A stretch of DNA of 18,025 nucleotides from Desulfuromonadaceae bacterium. Its GTDB lineage: Bacteria; Desulfobacterota; Desulfuromonadia; Desulfuromonadales; Desulfuromonadaceae. How positions within the stretch are numbered: position 1 is the first letter of the stretch; each line of letters begins with the position of its first letter. A program made the translations under genes and the position numbers. This document shows positions 1 through 6,637 of this stretch, in pieces. The stretch lies in contig JAMOOS010000048.1 of the NCBI GenBank assembly GCA_027065245.1, positions 1 to 18,025 of the forward strand. Direction: 5' to 3'. Below the pieces are notes generated by a model. The model was not told the origin of the DNA. It ran no database searches and saw only the letters and a list, made by a program, of their open reading frames with translations.

Positions 1-143
1 TAGAGATGGTAATGCCCGGCGACAACATCGCCATGACTGTAGACTTGATAACCCCCATCGCCATGGACAAAGAGCTGCGTTTCGCCATCCGCGAAGGTGG
101 TCGTACTGTTGGCGCCGGTGTTGTCAGTGAAATTGTTGAGTAA
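1..143 (+). CDS. tuf: Elongation factor Tu, C-terminal end (partial, 5' end outside the window)
   Basis: The frame beginning at base 3 reads the last 46 codons of EF-Tu, the GTPase that carries aminoacyl-tRNA to the ribosomal A site. The segment MPGDNIAMTVDLITPIAMD followed by ELRFAIREGGRTVGAGVVS is the third beta-barrel domain of the family, in which the RFAIREGGRTVGAGVV stretch is nearly invariant and contributes to the tRNA and kirromycin-site surface. The stop is TAA at 141-143. Only 13 bases separate it from rpsJ, so the str cluster (normally rpsL-rpsG-fusA-tuf) very probably continues to the left and is joined directly to the S10 cluster. The nucleotide-binding domain cannot be judged from this window. 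Confidence 0.97.
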   Translation, partial: EMVMPGDNIAMTVDLITPIAMDKELRFAIREGGRTVGAGVVSEIVE

Positions 144-156
144 TCGAGGTTAGCTA

Positions 157-465
157 ATGTCCAGCCAAAAAATAAGAATCCGCCTGAAAGCGTACGATCA
201 TAAATTGCTTGATATGGCTGTAAATGAAATTGTCGATACGGTAAAGCGTACCGGCTCCCGTCTGGCGGGGCCGATTCCGTTACCCACAGTGATAAATAAA
301 TACTGTGTGTTGCGCGGTCCGCACGTAAACAAGAAGAGTCGCGAGCAGTTCGAGATCCGTACGCACAAGCGTCTGGTAGACATTCTCGATCCCACGCAGC
401 AGACTGTCGACGCGCTGATGAAACTGGATCTGTCGGCGGGTGTATTTGTTGAGATAAAGCTGTAA
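157..465 (+). CDS. rpsJ: 30S ribosomal protein S10 (NusE)
   Basis: This 102-residue protein is the small-subunit head protein S10, which also acts as NusE in transcription antitermination with NusB. It begins with the typical IRIRLKAYDHKLLD and contains the conserved loop segments GPIPLPT and RGPHVNKKSREQFEIRTHKR. Length matches the family (E. coli 103). A GAGG Shine-Dalgarno lies about 7 bases before the ATG. It is first in the S10 cluster, only 13 bases after tuf, so the long upstream leader that lets L4 control this operon in E. coli is not present immediately before it. Nothing appears damaged. Confidence 0.99.
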   Translation: MSSQKIRIRLKAYDHKLLDMAVNEIVDTVKRTGSRLAGPIPLPTVINKYCVLRGPHVNKKSREQFEIRTHKRLVDILDPTQQTVDALMKLDLSAGVFVEIKL

Positions 466-496
466 GGCAACAGGTTAAATAAATAAGGATAGTGTG

Positions 497-1126
497 ATGG
501 TAAACGGAATTCTTGGAAAAAAACTGGGTATGACCCAGATATTTACCGAGAGTGGTACACGCATCCCCGTTACAGTGATTGAAGCCGGGCCTTGCACGGT
601 GGTACAGAAAAAAATCACGGAAACAGACGGGTATGAAGCGGTACAGCTCGGATTTGGGGCGCAAAAAGCGCACCGTGTAAACAAGCCTAGGGCTGGTCAT
701 TTTGCCAAGGCGGGCAAGGGTATGTTCGCATACCTGCGTGAAGTAGGCGGCGATGTTTCCGACTGTGAGGTGGGTACGGAGATAACCTGCGCCGATGTCT
801 TTACCGCCGGAGATGTGGTGGACGTGACTGGTGTCAGCAAGGGTAAGGGCTTTCAGGGTGTTATGAAGCGCTGGAACTTTTCCGGTGGTCGCAGCACACA
901 CGGCTCCAAGTTTCATCGTGCTCCAGGTGCCATTGGCTGTAGCGCGTGGCCTTCGCATGTGTTCAAGGGCAAGAAGATGGCAGGCCAGATGGGAAATGAG
1001 CGCGTAACGACCCAGAACCTTGAGATTGTCGATGTGCGAGCTGAGCAGAATCTGATTCTGGTCAAGGGTGCGGTTCCTGGCCCCAAGAATGGTCTGGTTA
1101 CTATACGCAAAGCTGTCAAGGCCTGA
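497..1126 (+). CDS. rplC: 50S ribosomal protein L3
   Basis: L3 is an early-assembly large-subunit protein whose long loop reaches toward the peptidyl-transferase centre. The start of the protein, GILGKKLGMTQIF, is the family signature. The central loop with WNFSGGRSTHGSKFHRAPG is also present, followed by FKGKKMAGQMGNERVT. The Gln in MAGQMGNERVT (about residue 164) corresponds to the Gln that PrmB methylates in E. coli, so methylation is possible but only inferred. A GTG at 494 is in frame and directly abuts the ATG at 497. I chose the ATG because AAGGA at 485-489 is then 7 bases away rather than 4. The encoded protein is 209 residues, the usual length. In the loop, CSAWPSHVF differs from the SSYPSRVF type I remember in relatives. 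Confidence 0.98.
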   Translation: MVNGILGKKLGMTQIFTESGTRIPVTVIEAGPCTVVQKKITETDGYEAVQLGFGAQKAHRVNKPRAGHFAKAGKGMFAYLREVGGDVSDCEVGTEITCADVFTAGDVVDVTGVSKGKGFQGVMKRWNFSGGRSTHGSKFHRAPGAIGCSAWPSHVFKGKKMAGQMGNERVTTQNLEIVDVRAEQNLILVKGAVPGPKNGLVTIRKAVKA

Positions 1127-1158
1127 GCCGGACCAGTGGTTGTAGGGGAGAAAGTGGT

Positions 1159-1779
1159 ATGGCAAATATAGCAGTTTACGATAAACAGAAAAACCAGGTG
1201 GCGGAGCGTGAACTCAGTGATGCTGTGTTCAACGCCGATATTAAGGAATATCTGGTTCATGATGTAGTGCGCTACCAATTGGCGGCGCGGCGTCAGGGTA
1301 CTGCAGCTTGTAAGAATCGCAGTGCTGTGGCTGGTGGTGGTAAAAAGCCTTTTAAGCAAAAAGGTACTGGTAACGCCCGTCAGGGTACAGTCACTGCGCC
1401 CAATCATGTCGGAGGTGGTGTCGCGTTTGGCCCCTCACCGCGCAATTATGCTTTCAAGCTTAACCGCAAGGTTAAGAAACAGGCATTGTGTTCGGCATTG
1501 TCGGCGCGTTTCAAAGGTGAAAAGCTCACTGTCTTGCAGGATCTCAAGCTGGATGCCATCAGCACCAAGGGGTTCAAGCAGATTGTTGATACCTTTGAAT
1601 TTAGTGATGCGCTGTTTGTTGTTGGGGAGCCCAATCCGGAAGCGGAACTGTCGGCGCGCAACCTGCGTAACGTGAAGGTTCTTCGTGCGGACGGTGTGAA
1701 CGTTTATGACGTTCTTAAATACTCCAACCTGGTACTTACAGTGGATGCAGTTGAGCATCTGGAAGGGGTGTTGGCGTAA
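1159..1779 (+). CDS. rplD: 50S ribosomal protein L4
   Basis: L4 (206 residues) binds domain I of 23S rRNA and lines the peptide exit tunnel. It is recognised by the extended-loop segment around residues 52-92, with KNRSAVAGGGKKPFKQKGTG, then NARQG, and later GGVAFGPSPR. The globular part ends with a typical VLKYSNLVLTVDAVEHLEGVL. In E. coli L4 also represses the S10 operon by binding its leader; this window leaves almost no leader before rpsJ, so that control cannot operate in the same form here. The stop codon TAA shares its last A with the ATG of rplW, which suggests translational coupling. The Shine-Dalgarno is GGGGAG, about 8 bases before the ATG. Confidence 0.99.
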   Translation: MANIAVYDKQKNQVAERELSDAVFNADIKEYLVHDVVRYQLAARRQGTAACKNRSAVAGGGKKPFKQKGTGNARQGTVTAPNHVGGGVAFGPSPRNYAFKLNRKVKKQALCSALSARFKGEKLTVLQDLKLDAISTKGFKQIVDTFEFSDALFVVGEPNPEAELSARNLRNVKVLRADGVNVYDVLKYSNLVLTVDAVEHLEGVLA

Positions 1780-2066
1780 TGAAACCGTTGCATCAGGTGT
1801 TGAAGAAGCCTTTGATTACCGAGAAAACTGCTATGCAAAAAGAGTCCGATGGGCGGGTAGTTTTTGAGGTGGCCATGGATGCCAATAAAATCGAGATAAA
1901 ACAGGCTGTGGAAAAGGCTTTCGACGTGAAGGTTGAAAGTGTGAATACCATGATTGTCGCTGGCAAGATCAAGCGTGTTGGTCGGCAGTTTGGCAAACGA
2001 CCTAATCGGAAGAAAGCATTTGTTACTCTCGCCGAAGGCAGCAATATCGACTTCTTTGGTGTTTGA
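1779..2066 (+). CDS. rplW: 50S ribosomal protein L23
   Basis: L23 (95 residues) sits at the mouth of the polypeptide exit tunnel and is the docking point for trigger factor and signal recognition particle. The N-terminal VLKKPLITEKTAM and the C-terminal KIKRVGRQFGKRPNRKKAFV are diagnostic; the latter contains the basic loop that contacts 23S rRNA. The length fits the bacterial family (95-100). The start overlaps the rplD stop by one base, and a GGAAGGGG purine stretch at the end of rplD can serve as ribosome binding site. The protein appears complete. Confidence 0.99.
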   Translation: MKPLHQVLKKPLITEKTAMQKESDGRVVFEVAMDANKIEIKQAVEKAFDVKVESVNTMIVAGKIKRVGRQFGKRPNRKKAFVTLAEGSNIDFFGV

Positions 2067-2096
2067 TAACAGTCTAAGGGATACGGAGTAAGAATA

Positions 2097-2921
2097 ATGG
2101 CGATTAAAAAGTTTAAGCCGACCTCGCCGGGTCGCCGCCACATGACGGCCTCAACCTTTGAGGAAGTTACAAAAGCGACACCTGAAAAGTCACTGTTGGA
2201 GCCTTTGAAGAAATCAGGCGGCCGCAACAACAATGGTCGCATAACCAAGCGGCACACCGGTGGCGGACATAAGCGCAGGTATAGAATTATCGATTTCAAG
2301 CGGGATAAAAAAGAGATTCCGGCCAGGGTTGTTGCCATTGAGTACGACCCTAACCGCTCGGCGCGTATTGCCTTGCTGTGCTACGCTGATGGGGAGAAAC
2401 GTTATATTTTGGCTCCGGTCGGTCTGGAAGTCGGGGCAGAAGTTGTCGCCAGTGAGAAAGCTGATATTCAGCCTGGCAATGCTATGACTATTCGCTCTAT
2501 CCCTCTGGGTACTTGGGTGCATAACGTTGAGCTCAAGGTCGGCAAGGGAGGGCAGCTGGCGCGCAGTGCCGGTGCTTATGCCATGATTGCCGCTAAAGAA
2601 GGGCGTTATGCTCAGCTGCGACTGCCTTCCGGCGAGGTGCGGCTGGTGCTGCAGGATTGTTGCGCTACTATCGGTCAGGTAGGTAACGCAGACCATGAGA
2701 ATGTCAAGATTGGTAAAGCCGGACGTAATCGTTGGCTGGGGAAACGCCCGCAGTCGCGTGGTGTGGTAATGAATCCGGTTGACCATCCACATGGTGGTGG
2801 CGAGGGTAAAAGCTCCGGAGGTCGACATCCTGTTACCCCGTGGGGGGTACCGACAAAGGGATATAAAACACGTAGCAACAAGCGTACTGATCGTTTCATC
2901 GTTCGGCGGCGGAACAAGTAG
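2097..2921 (+). CDS. rplB: 50S ribosomal protein L2
   Basis: L2 (274 residues) is a primary 23S rRNA binder needed for subunit joining and for peptidyl-transferase assembly. The N-terminal part carries KFKPTSPGRRHMT and GRNNNGRITKRHTGGGHKR. The C-terminal RNA-binding domain carries RGVVMNPVDHPHGGGEGKS, whose second His is the residue linked to peptidyl-transfer function in E. coli (His229). The end, RTDRFIVRRR, is also conserved. Length matches E. coli (273). By eye, Trp in PLGTWVHNVEL is unusual, since smaller residues commonly occupy that place. It lies 30 bases after rplW with GGAG spaced about 8 bases from the ATG. Confidence 0.99.
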   Translation: MAIKKFKPTSPGRRHMTASTFEEVTKATPEKSLLEPLKKSGGRNNNGRITKRHTGGGHKRRYRIIDFKRDKKEIPARVVAIEYDPNRSARIALLCYADGEKRYILAPVGLEVGAEVVASEKADIQPGNAMTIRSIPLGTWVHNVELKVGKGGQLARSAGAYAMIAAKEGRYAQLRLPSGEVRLVLQDCCATIGQVGNADHENVKIGKAGRNRWLGKRPQSRGVVMNPVDHPHGGGEGKSSGGRHPVTPWGVPTKGYKTRSNKRTDRFIVRRRNK

Positions 2922-2932
2922 AGGAGTGAGTC

Positions 2933-3211
2933 GTGGCTAGATCTATAAAAAAAGGACCTTACGTCGAGGAAAGTCTGCTGCGTAAAGTTGATTTGGAAGG
3001 TGGCGCAACCGCCAATAAAGTAATCAAAACCTGGTCGCGTCGTAGCACGATCATACCTGAGTTCGTCGGTCATACTTTTGCTGTGCATAACGGTCGTAAG
3101 TTTTTGCCGGTGTATGTGACCGAGAATATGGTAGGTCATAAACTGGGTGAGTTTTCACCGACCCGGACTTACTACGGCCACGGTGCTGACAAGAAGTCTA
3201 AGAGAAAATAA
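2933..3211 (+). CDS. rpsS: 30S ribosomal protein S19
   Basis: S19 (92 residues, same as E. coli) forms a complex with S13 in the head of the small subunit and contacts the A-site tRNA and intersubunit bridge. The reading starts RSIKKGPYVEESLLRKV and contains the conserved TWSRRSTIIPEFVGHTFAVH, then PVYVTENMVGHKLGEFSPTR. The start codon is GTG at 2933. It is supported by GAGGAG just upstream and by the invariant (M)ARSIKKGP N-terminus, which leaves no room for a later start. It follows rplB by 11 bases. Confidence 0.99.
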   Translation: MARSIKKGPYVEESLLRKVDLEGGATANKVIKTWSRRSTIIPEFVGHTFAVHNGRKFLPVYVTENMVGHKLGEFSPTRTYYGHGADKKSKRK

Positions 3212-3229
3212 ACGCAACGGAGTTCCCGG

Positions 3230-3562
3230 ATGGAAGCAAAAGCTAAGTTAAGATATGTCCGCATGTCGCCGCAGAAGGCACGGTTGGTTGTCGATATGGT
3301 ACGCGGAAAAAATGTCCAAGATGCATTAAATATATTGCGTTTTTCCCCACAGAAGCCTGCAGGCATAGTAGCCGAGCTCCTTAAGTCGGCAGTGGCCAAT
3401 GCAGAGCAGAAGGGGGTTGCTGATGTTGACAGGATGTACGTGAAAGCTATCACTGTCGACCAGGGGCCGTCGCTGAAGCGTTTTATCCCGCGGGCGCAGG
3501 GTCGTGCCAGCAAGATTCGTAAACCTACAAGTCACGTTCAGATTGTTCTGGACGAAATTTAG
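3230..3562 (+). CDS. rplV: 50S ribosomal protein L22
   Basis: L22 (110 residues, as in E. coli) touches all 23S rRNA domains and its beta-hairpin lines the exit tunnel at the macrolide constriction. Family segments seen are AKLRYVRMSPQKARLVVDMV near the start, the ANAEQKG region, and the hairpin GPSLKRFIPRAQGRASKI running into RKPTSHVQIVL at the C-terminus. The hairpin is intact, with no insertion or deletion of the kind associated with macrolide resistance that I can see. A CGGAG motif precedes the ATG by about 6 bases. Confidence 0.99.
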   Translation: MEAKAKLRYVRMSPQKARLVVDMVRGKNVQDALNILRFSPQKPAGIVAELLKSAVANAEQKGVADVDRMYVKAITVDQGPSLKRFIPRAQGRASKIRKPTSHVQIVLDEI

Positions 3563-3568
3563 CTGATC

Positions 3569-3579
3569 AAGGAGGTGAT
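3569..3579 (+). promoter_or_regulatory. Extended Shine-Dalgarno of rpsC
   Basis: AAGGAGGTGAT lies between rplV and rpsC. It is complementary over all 11 bases to the standard 3' end of bacterial 16S rRNA (ATCACCTCCTT). The AGGAGG core ends 7 bases before the TTG at 3583. The match decides the start of rpsC, where no ATG or GTG is available at the conserved N-terminus. Confidence 0.9.
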
Positions 3580-3582
3580 AGT

Positions 3583-4218
3583 TTGGGCCAGAAAGTTCAT
3601 CCTGTAGGATTTCGCCTGGGTGTAATCAGAACCTGGGAGTCGATGTGGTATGCGGATAGTGATTATTCTCAGTTTGTCCATGAGGATTTGAAACTGCGTG
3701 ATTACCTGAAGAAGCGTCTTTACCATGCCGGTATCGCCAAGATTGAGATTGAGCGTGCCGCCGGGAAGATGAAGTTGAATATTTACGCTGCGCGTCCTGG
3801 CATAATCATTGGTAAGCGAGGTTCCGAGGTCGAAGCACTCAAGCTCGAACTGGCCAAACTCACCGACAAGGAAGTGTTCCTGAATATACAGGAAGTCCGT
3901 AAGCCGGAGATGAATGCTCAACTGGTTGCTGAGGGTGTTGCGCTGCAACTGGAACGGCGTGTAGCTTTCCGCCGTGCCATGAAACGCAGTGTCGGTCAGA
4001 CCTTGCGCTTTGGCGCCCAGGGAATCAAAATCACATGCAGTGGCCGTCTTGGTGGTGCTGAGATGAGTCGTACCGAGTGGTATCGTGAGGGGAGAGTTCC
4101 CCTGCATACCATCCGCGCCGATATTGACTATGGTTTTGCTGAGGCGAAGACCACATATGGCATAATTGGGGTAAAGGTTCTCATCTTCAAGGGCGAAGTC
4201 CTTTCCAGGGAACAATAG
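3583..4218 (+). CDS. rpsC: 30S ribosomal protein S3
   Basis: S3 (211 residues) lies at the mRNA entry side of the small subunit and takes part in the helicase-like unwinding of incoming mRNA. The start codon is TTG, giving (M)GQKVHPVGFRLGV, the invariant S3 N-terminus, behind a perfect extended Shine-Dalgarno. The KH domain is visible as YAARPGIIIGKRGSEVEALK around residues 68-87, and the C-terminal domain as FRRAMKRSVGQTLRFGAQGI followed by SGRLGGAEMSRTEWYREGRVP. It is shorter than E. coli S3 (233) because the variable tail stops soon after VKVLIFKGE. That is common outside the gamma-proteobacteria. Confidence 0.99.
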   Translation: MGQKVHPVGFRLGVIRTWESMWYADSDYSQFVHEDLKLRDYLKKRLYHAGIAKIEIERAAGKMKLNIYAARPGIIIGKRGSEVEALKLELAKLTDKEVFLNIQEVRKPEMNAQLVAEGVALQLERRVAFRRAMKRSVGQTLRFGAQGIKITCSGRLGGAEMSRTEWYREGRVPLHTIRADIDYGFAEAKTTYGIIGVKVLIFKGEVLSREQ

Positions 4219-4243
4219 GTTTGACAGATAGGAGTATGTAGTT

Positions 4244-4669
4244 ATGTTGATGCCCAAGAAGGTTAAACATAGAAAACAGTTTAAAGGTCGTATGAAGGGT
4301 GCGGCGAAGGGGGCTACCGAGATCAACTTTGGTGATTTCGGTCTGCAGGCCACCAATCGCGGCTGGCTTTCTTCACGGCAAATCGAGTCGGCACGTCGTG
4401 CTATGACCCGTTATATAAAGCGTGGTGGTAAAATCTGGATTCGCTGCTTCCCCGACAAATCGCTTACCCGTAAAGCCGCTGAAACGCGTATGGGTAAAGG
4501 TAAGGGTTCGCCCGATAGTTGGGTTGCGGTAATTCGTCCGGGTCAGGTTTTGTATGAGATGCAGGGTGTTTCTGAGGAGATTGCCCGGGAAGCGTTCCGT
4601 CTGGCAGCTCACAAGCTGCCTGTTTCCACCAAGTTTGTTGCCAGGGAGGAGCTTTCAAATGACCGCTAA
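4244..4669 (+). CDS. rplP: 50S ribosomal protein L16
   Basis: L16 (141 residues) helps organise the A-site region of the large subunit. The frame reads MLMPKKVKHRKQFKGRMKG, matching the usual MLxPKxxKxRKxxKGR start. That, with AGGAG 9 bases upstream, favours the ATG at 4244 over the in-frame ATG at 4250. The segment RMGKGKGSPDSWVAVIRPG includes the Arg that is hydroxylated by YcfD in E. coli (inferred by position only), and the end KLPVSTKFVARE is typical. Its 3' end overlaps rpmC by 11 bases in a different frame. Confidence 0.99.
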   Translation: MLMPKKVKHRKQFKGRMKGAAKGATEINFGDFGLQATNRGWLSSRQIESARRAMTRYIKRGGKIWIRCFPDKSLTRKAAETRMGKGKGSPDSWVAVIRPGQVLYEMQGVSEEIAREAFRLAAHKLPVSTKFVAREELSNDR

Positions 4670-4862
4670 GGAATTGTCCGATCTTGAAGTGGATGAGCTG
4701 GAGAAGAAATCTCTGGAGCTGAGCCAGGAGTTGTTTGATCTGAAGTTTCAGCTGCATACGGGCCATCTTGAGAATACCGCAAGTATCTCTGCGCTGCGTA
4801 AGGATATTGCTCGGGTAAAAACTGTGTTGCGTCAGAAACGTGCACAACAGGTATTGGGGTAG
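4659..4862 (+). CDS. rpmC: 50S ribosomal protein L29
   Basis: L29 is a 67-residue, two-helix protein near the tunnel exit, next to L23. The sequence is TAKELSDLEVDELEKKSLEL, then SQELFDLKFQLHTGHLENTA, then SALRKDIARVKTVLRQKR, which contains the family signature FxLKFQxxTGxLEN. The open frame extends further upstream to 4554, but that part is a shadow of rplP; the L29 family begins at the MTAKEL methionine. GGGAGGAG about 7 bases before 4659 supports this start. It lies inside the end of rplP, so translation is probably coupled. Confidence 0.98.
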   Translation: MTAKELSDLEVDELEKKSLELSQELFDLKFQLHTGHLENTASISALRKDIARVKTVLRQKRAQQVLG

Positions 4863-4868
4863 ATAGAT

Positions 4869-5129
4869 ATGGCAACTGAACGTCGAAATAAAAAGAAGCT
4901 CGTTGGTATTGTTACCAGTGACAAGATGGACAAGACCGTAGTCGTCAAGGTCGATACGCTGGTGCAGCATCCGGTTTATAAAAAATACCTGAAGCGCAGC
5001 ACAAAATATAAGGCTCATGATGAGCAGAACCAGTGTGTTGTTGGTAATAAGGTGGTTATAACAGAGGCGCGCCCCCTTTCTCGTGACAAGCGCTGGCGTG
5101 TCAGCGAGATTCTCGAGAAAACGCTGTAG
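4869..5129 (+). CDS. rpsQ: 30S ribosomal protein S17
   Basis: S17 (86 residues) is a primary 16S rRNA-binding protein of the OB-fold type. The sequence begins ERRNKKKLVGIVTSDKMDKT, carries VQHPVYKKYLKRSTKYKAHDE, then VGNKVVITEARPLSRDKRWRV, the diagnostic block (E. coli ECRPLSKTKSW). Length matches the family (84 in E. coli). It starts 6 bases after rpmC and closes the S10 cluster. The ribosome binding site is weak by eye, a GGGG just at the rpmC stop, so coupling to rpmC is plausible. Confidence 0.98.
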   Translation: MATERRNKKKLVGIVTSDKMDKTVVVKVDTLVQHPVYKKYLKRSTKYKAHDEQNQCVVGNKVVITEARPLSRDKRWRVSEILEKTL

Positions 5130-5145
5130 GCTAGGAGATTAGATA

Positions 5146-5514
5146 ATGATTCAGATGCAGACAGTTCTTGATGTGGCAGATAATTCCGGTGCGCGGAAGC
5201 TTTGCTGTATCAAAGTGTTGGGCGGTTCCAAAAGGAAATATGCCGGGCTTGGAGATATCATCGTATGTTCGGTGCGTGAGGCCATGCCCAATTCCAAAGT
5301 AAAAAAGGGTGATGTGATTCGCGCAGTTATTGTGCGCACCGCCAAGGAAGTATCCCGCCCGGATGGATCGCGGATTCGTTTTGACAAAAATTCCGCTGTT
5401 GTCGTCAACGCCGCCGGTGAGCCAGTGGGTACCCGTATCTTTGGACCAGTTGCGCGTGAGTTGCGTGCGCGGCGCTTTATGAAAATCGTATCCCTGGCAC
5501 CTGAGGTGCTCTGA
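5146..5514 (+). CDS. rplN: 50S ribosomal protein L14
   Basis: L14 (122 residues) forms part of intersubunit bridges and contacts L19. It is one of the best conserved ribosomal proteins. Seen here are MIQMQTVLDVADNSGARKL at the start, GDIIVCSVREAMPNSKVKKG in the middle, RAVIVRTAKEVSRPDGSRIR, then NSAVVVNAAGEPVGTRIFGP, and VARELRARRFMKIVSLAPEVL at the end. It opens the spc cluster, 16 bases after rpsQ, with AGGAG upstream. I see no separate promoter or terminator between the S10 and spc clusters. Confidence 0.99.
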   Translation: MIQMQTVLDVADNSGARKLCCIKVLGGSKRKYAGLGDIIVCSVREAMPNSKVKKGDVIRAVIVRTAKEVSRPDGSRIRFDKNSAVVVNAAGEPVGTRIFGPVARELRARRFMKIVSLAPEVL

Positions 5515-5537
5515 TACGGCTTGGAGAATATACAAAG

Positions 5538-5867
5538 ATGGCTGCAAAAAAGTTTCATGTAAAAAAGGGTGATCTTGTGCAGGTGATGGCTGGCAAGGAG
5601 AAGGGCAAGCAGGGCAAGGTTCTGCGGGTGTTCTTCGATAAGAACCGGCTTACTGTCGAGAATCTGAATATGGTTAAGCGGCATGTCCGCCCTTCTCGCC
5701 AGAATCAGGATGGGGGCATCGTGGAAAAAGAGGCACCGCTCTCAGTTTCTAACGTAATGCTGGTTTGCAGTGCGTGTAACCAACCAACCAGGACTGGTAT
5801 GCGGTTGCTGGAGAATGGTGACAAGGCTCGTTTCTGCAAAAAATGTAACGAGATTGTTGACAAGTAA
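5538..5867 (+). CDS. rplX: 50S ribosomal protein L24 with four-cysteine C-terminal tail
   Basis: L24 (109 residues) initiates assembly of the large subunit. The KOW motif is clear at KKGDLVQVMAGKEKGKQGKV (about residues 9-28), followed by ENLNMVKRHVRPSRQNQDGG and VEKEAPLSVSNVMLV. After this the protein carries C77-x2-C80 and C100-x2-C103, which form a probable zinc knuckle. Such cysteine pairs occur in L24 of several bacterial groups, including relatives of Geobacter, and are absent from E. coli L24. Zinc binding is inferred from the spacing. The gene follows rplN by 23 bases. Confidence 0.98.
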   Translation: MAAKKFHVKKGDLVQVMAGKEKGKQGKVLRVFFDKNRLTVENLNMVKRHVRPSRQNQDGGIVEKEAPLSVSNVMLVCSACNQPTRTGMRLLENGDKARFCKKCNEIVDK

Positions 5868-5878
5868 CGGAGATTTGA

Positions 5879-6418
5879 ATGGCCAGGTTGAAAGATAAAT
5901 ATACGGATGAGCTCGCTCCCAAACTGCTCAAGGATCTGCAGCTTAGTAATGTGATGCAGGTTCCGCGGATTGAGAAGGTTGTGGTTAATATGGGTGTTGG
6001 TGAGGCTATCCAGAACATAAAGTTGTTGGAGTCGGCTGTGGAAGAGCTCGCTCTTATTGCCGGGCAGAAGCCGGTGATTACCAAGGCCAAAAAGTCAATC
6101 GCTGGCTTCAAGCTGCGCGAGAATATGCCTATCGGCTGTATGGTTACCTTGCGGCGTGAGCGGGCGTATGAATTTCTCGATCGCCTGATAAATATCGCTT
6201 TGCCACGGGTAAGAGACTTCAAGGGAGTGTCGCCCAAAGCTTTTGATGGTCGCGGTAATTATACGCTTGGAGTGCGCGAGCAGATTATTTTTCCTGAAGT
6301 CGATCTGGACAAGATTGCCAAGGTGGGTGGTCTGAATATCTCAATTGTTACCAGTGCGCAAAATGATGAGCAGGGACGGGCGCTGCTTACAGAGCTGGGC
6401 ATGCCGTTCAGGAAATAA
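5879..6418 (+). CDS. rplE: 50S ribosomal protein L5
   Basis: L5 (179 residues, identical in length to E. coli) binds 5S rRNA in the central protuberance and contacts P-site tRNA. Conserved blocks are QVPRIEKVVVNMGVGEAIQN, then AGQKPVITKAKKSIAGFKLR, then PIGCMVTLRRERAYEFLDRL, and LPRVRDFKGVSPKAFDGRGN followed by YTLGVREQIIFPE, the tRNA-contacting loop region. It follows rplX by 11 bases with CGGAG upstream. The S8-binding control site that E. coli carries in the rplX-rplE region would have to fit here within an 11-base spacer and the rplE start; I could not confirm one by eye. Confidence 0.99.
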   Translation: MARLKDKYTDELAPKLLKDLQLSNVMQVPRIEKVVVNMGVGEAIQNIKLLESAVEELALIAGQKPVITKAKKSIAGFKLRENMPIGCMVTLRRERAYEFLDRLINIALPRVRDFKGVSPKAFDGRGNYTLGVREQIIFPEVDLDKIAKVGGLNISIVTSAQNDEQGRALLTELGMPFRK

Positions 6419-6431
6419 ATCGGAGGATACT

Positions 6432-6617
6432 GTGGCAAAAAAATCTATGATCGCAAAGGCAGCACGCCAGCAGAAATTCAAGGTACGGCAGTATAACCGT
6501 TGTCCTCTGTGTGGTCGTCCGCGCGCCTATTACCGGAAGTTTGATATGTGCAGGATTTGCTTGCGCAAACTGGCACTTGAAGGTAAACTGCCCGGCGTTT
6601 TGAAATCAAGTTGGTAA
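6432..6617 (+). CDS. rpsZ: 30S ribosomal protein S14, zinc-binding short form (type Z)
   Basis: This 61-residue protein is the short, zinc-binding form of S14 in the small-subunit head; E. coli has instead the long form of about 100 residues without zinc ligands. The sequence starts AKKSMIAKAARQQKFKVRQY and has C24-x2-C27 and C40-x2-C43, with LRKLALEGKLPGVLKSSW at the end. The start is GTG at 6432, preceded by GGAGG 5-6 bases upstream. An in-frame ATG further upstream at 6345 lies inside rplE and gives non-family sequence, so I reject it. The gene may equally be named rpsN. Confidence 0.98.
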   Translation: MAKKSMIAKAARQQKFKVRQYNRCPLCGRPRAYYRKFDMCRICLRKLALEGKLPGVLKSSW

Positions 6618-6637
6618 CGTATTAAGGAGTTGGATTC

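Noticed and set aside
3559..4356. A 265-codon open frame on the minus strand across rpsC
   Set aside because: It lies wholly opposite the conserved rpsC and neighbouring starts, its translation shows no family resemblance, and codon pressure of the sense gene explains the lack of stops.
6345..6431. Possible upstream extension of the S14 frame from an ATG inside rplE
   Set aside because: S14 type Z begins at the AKKSMI segment, and GGAGG lies just before the GTG at 6432.
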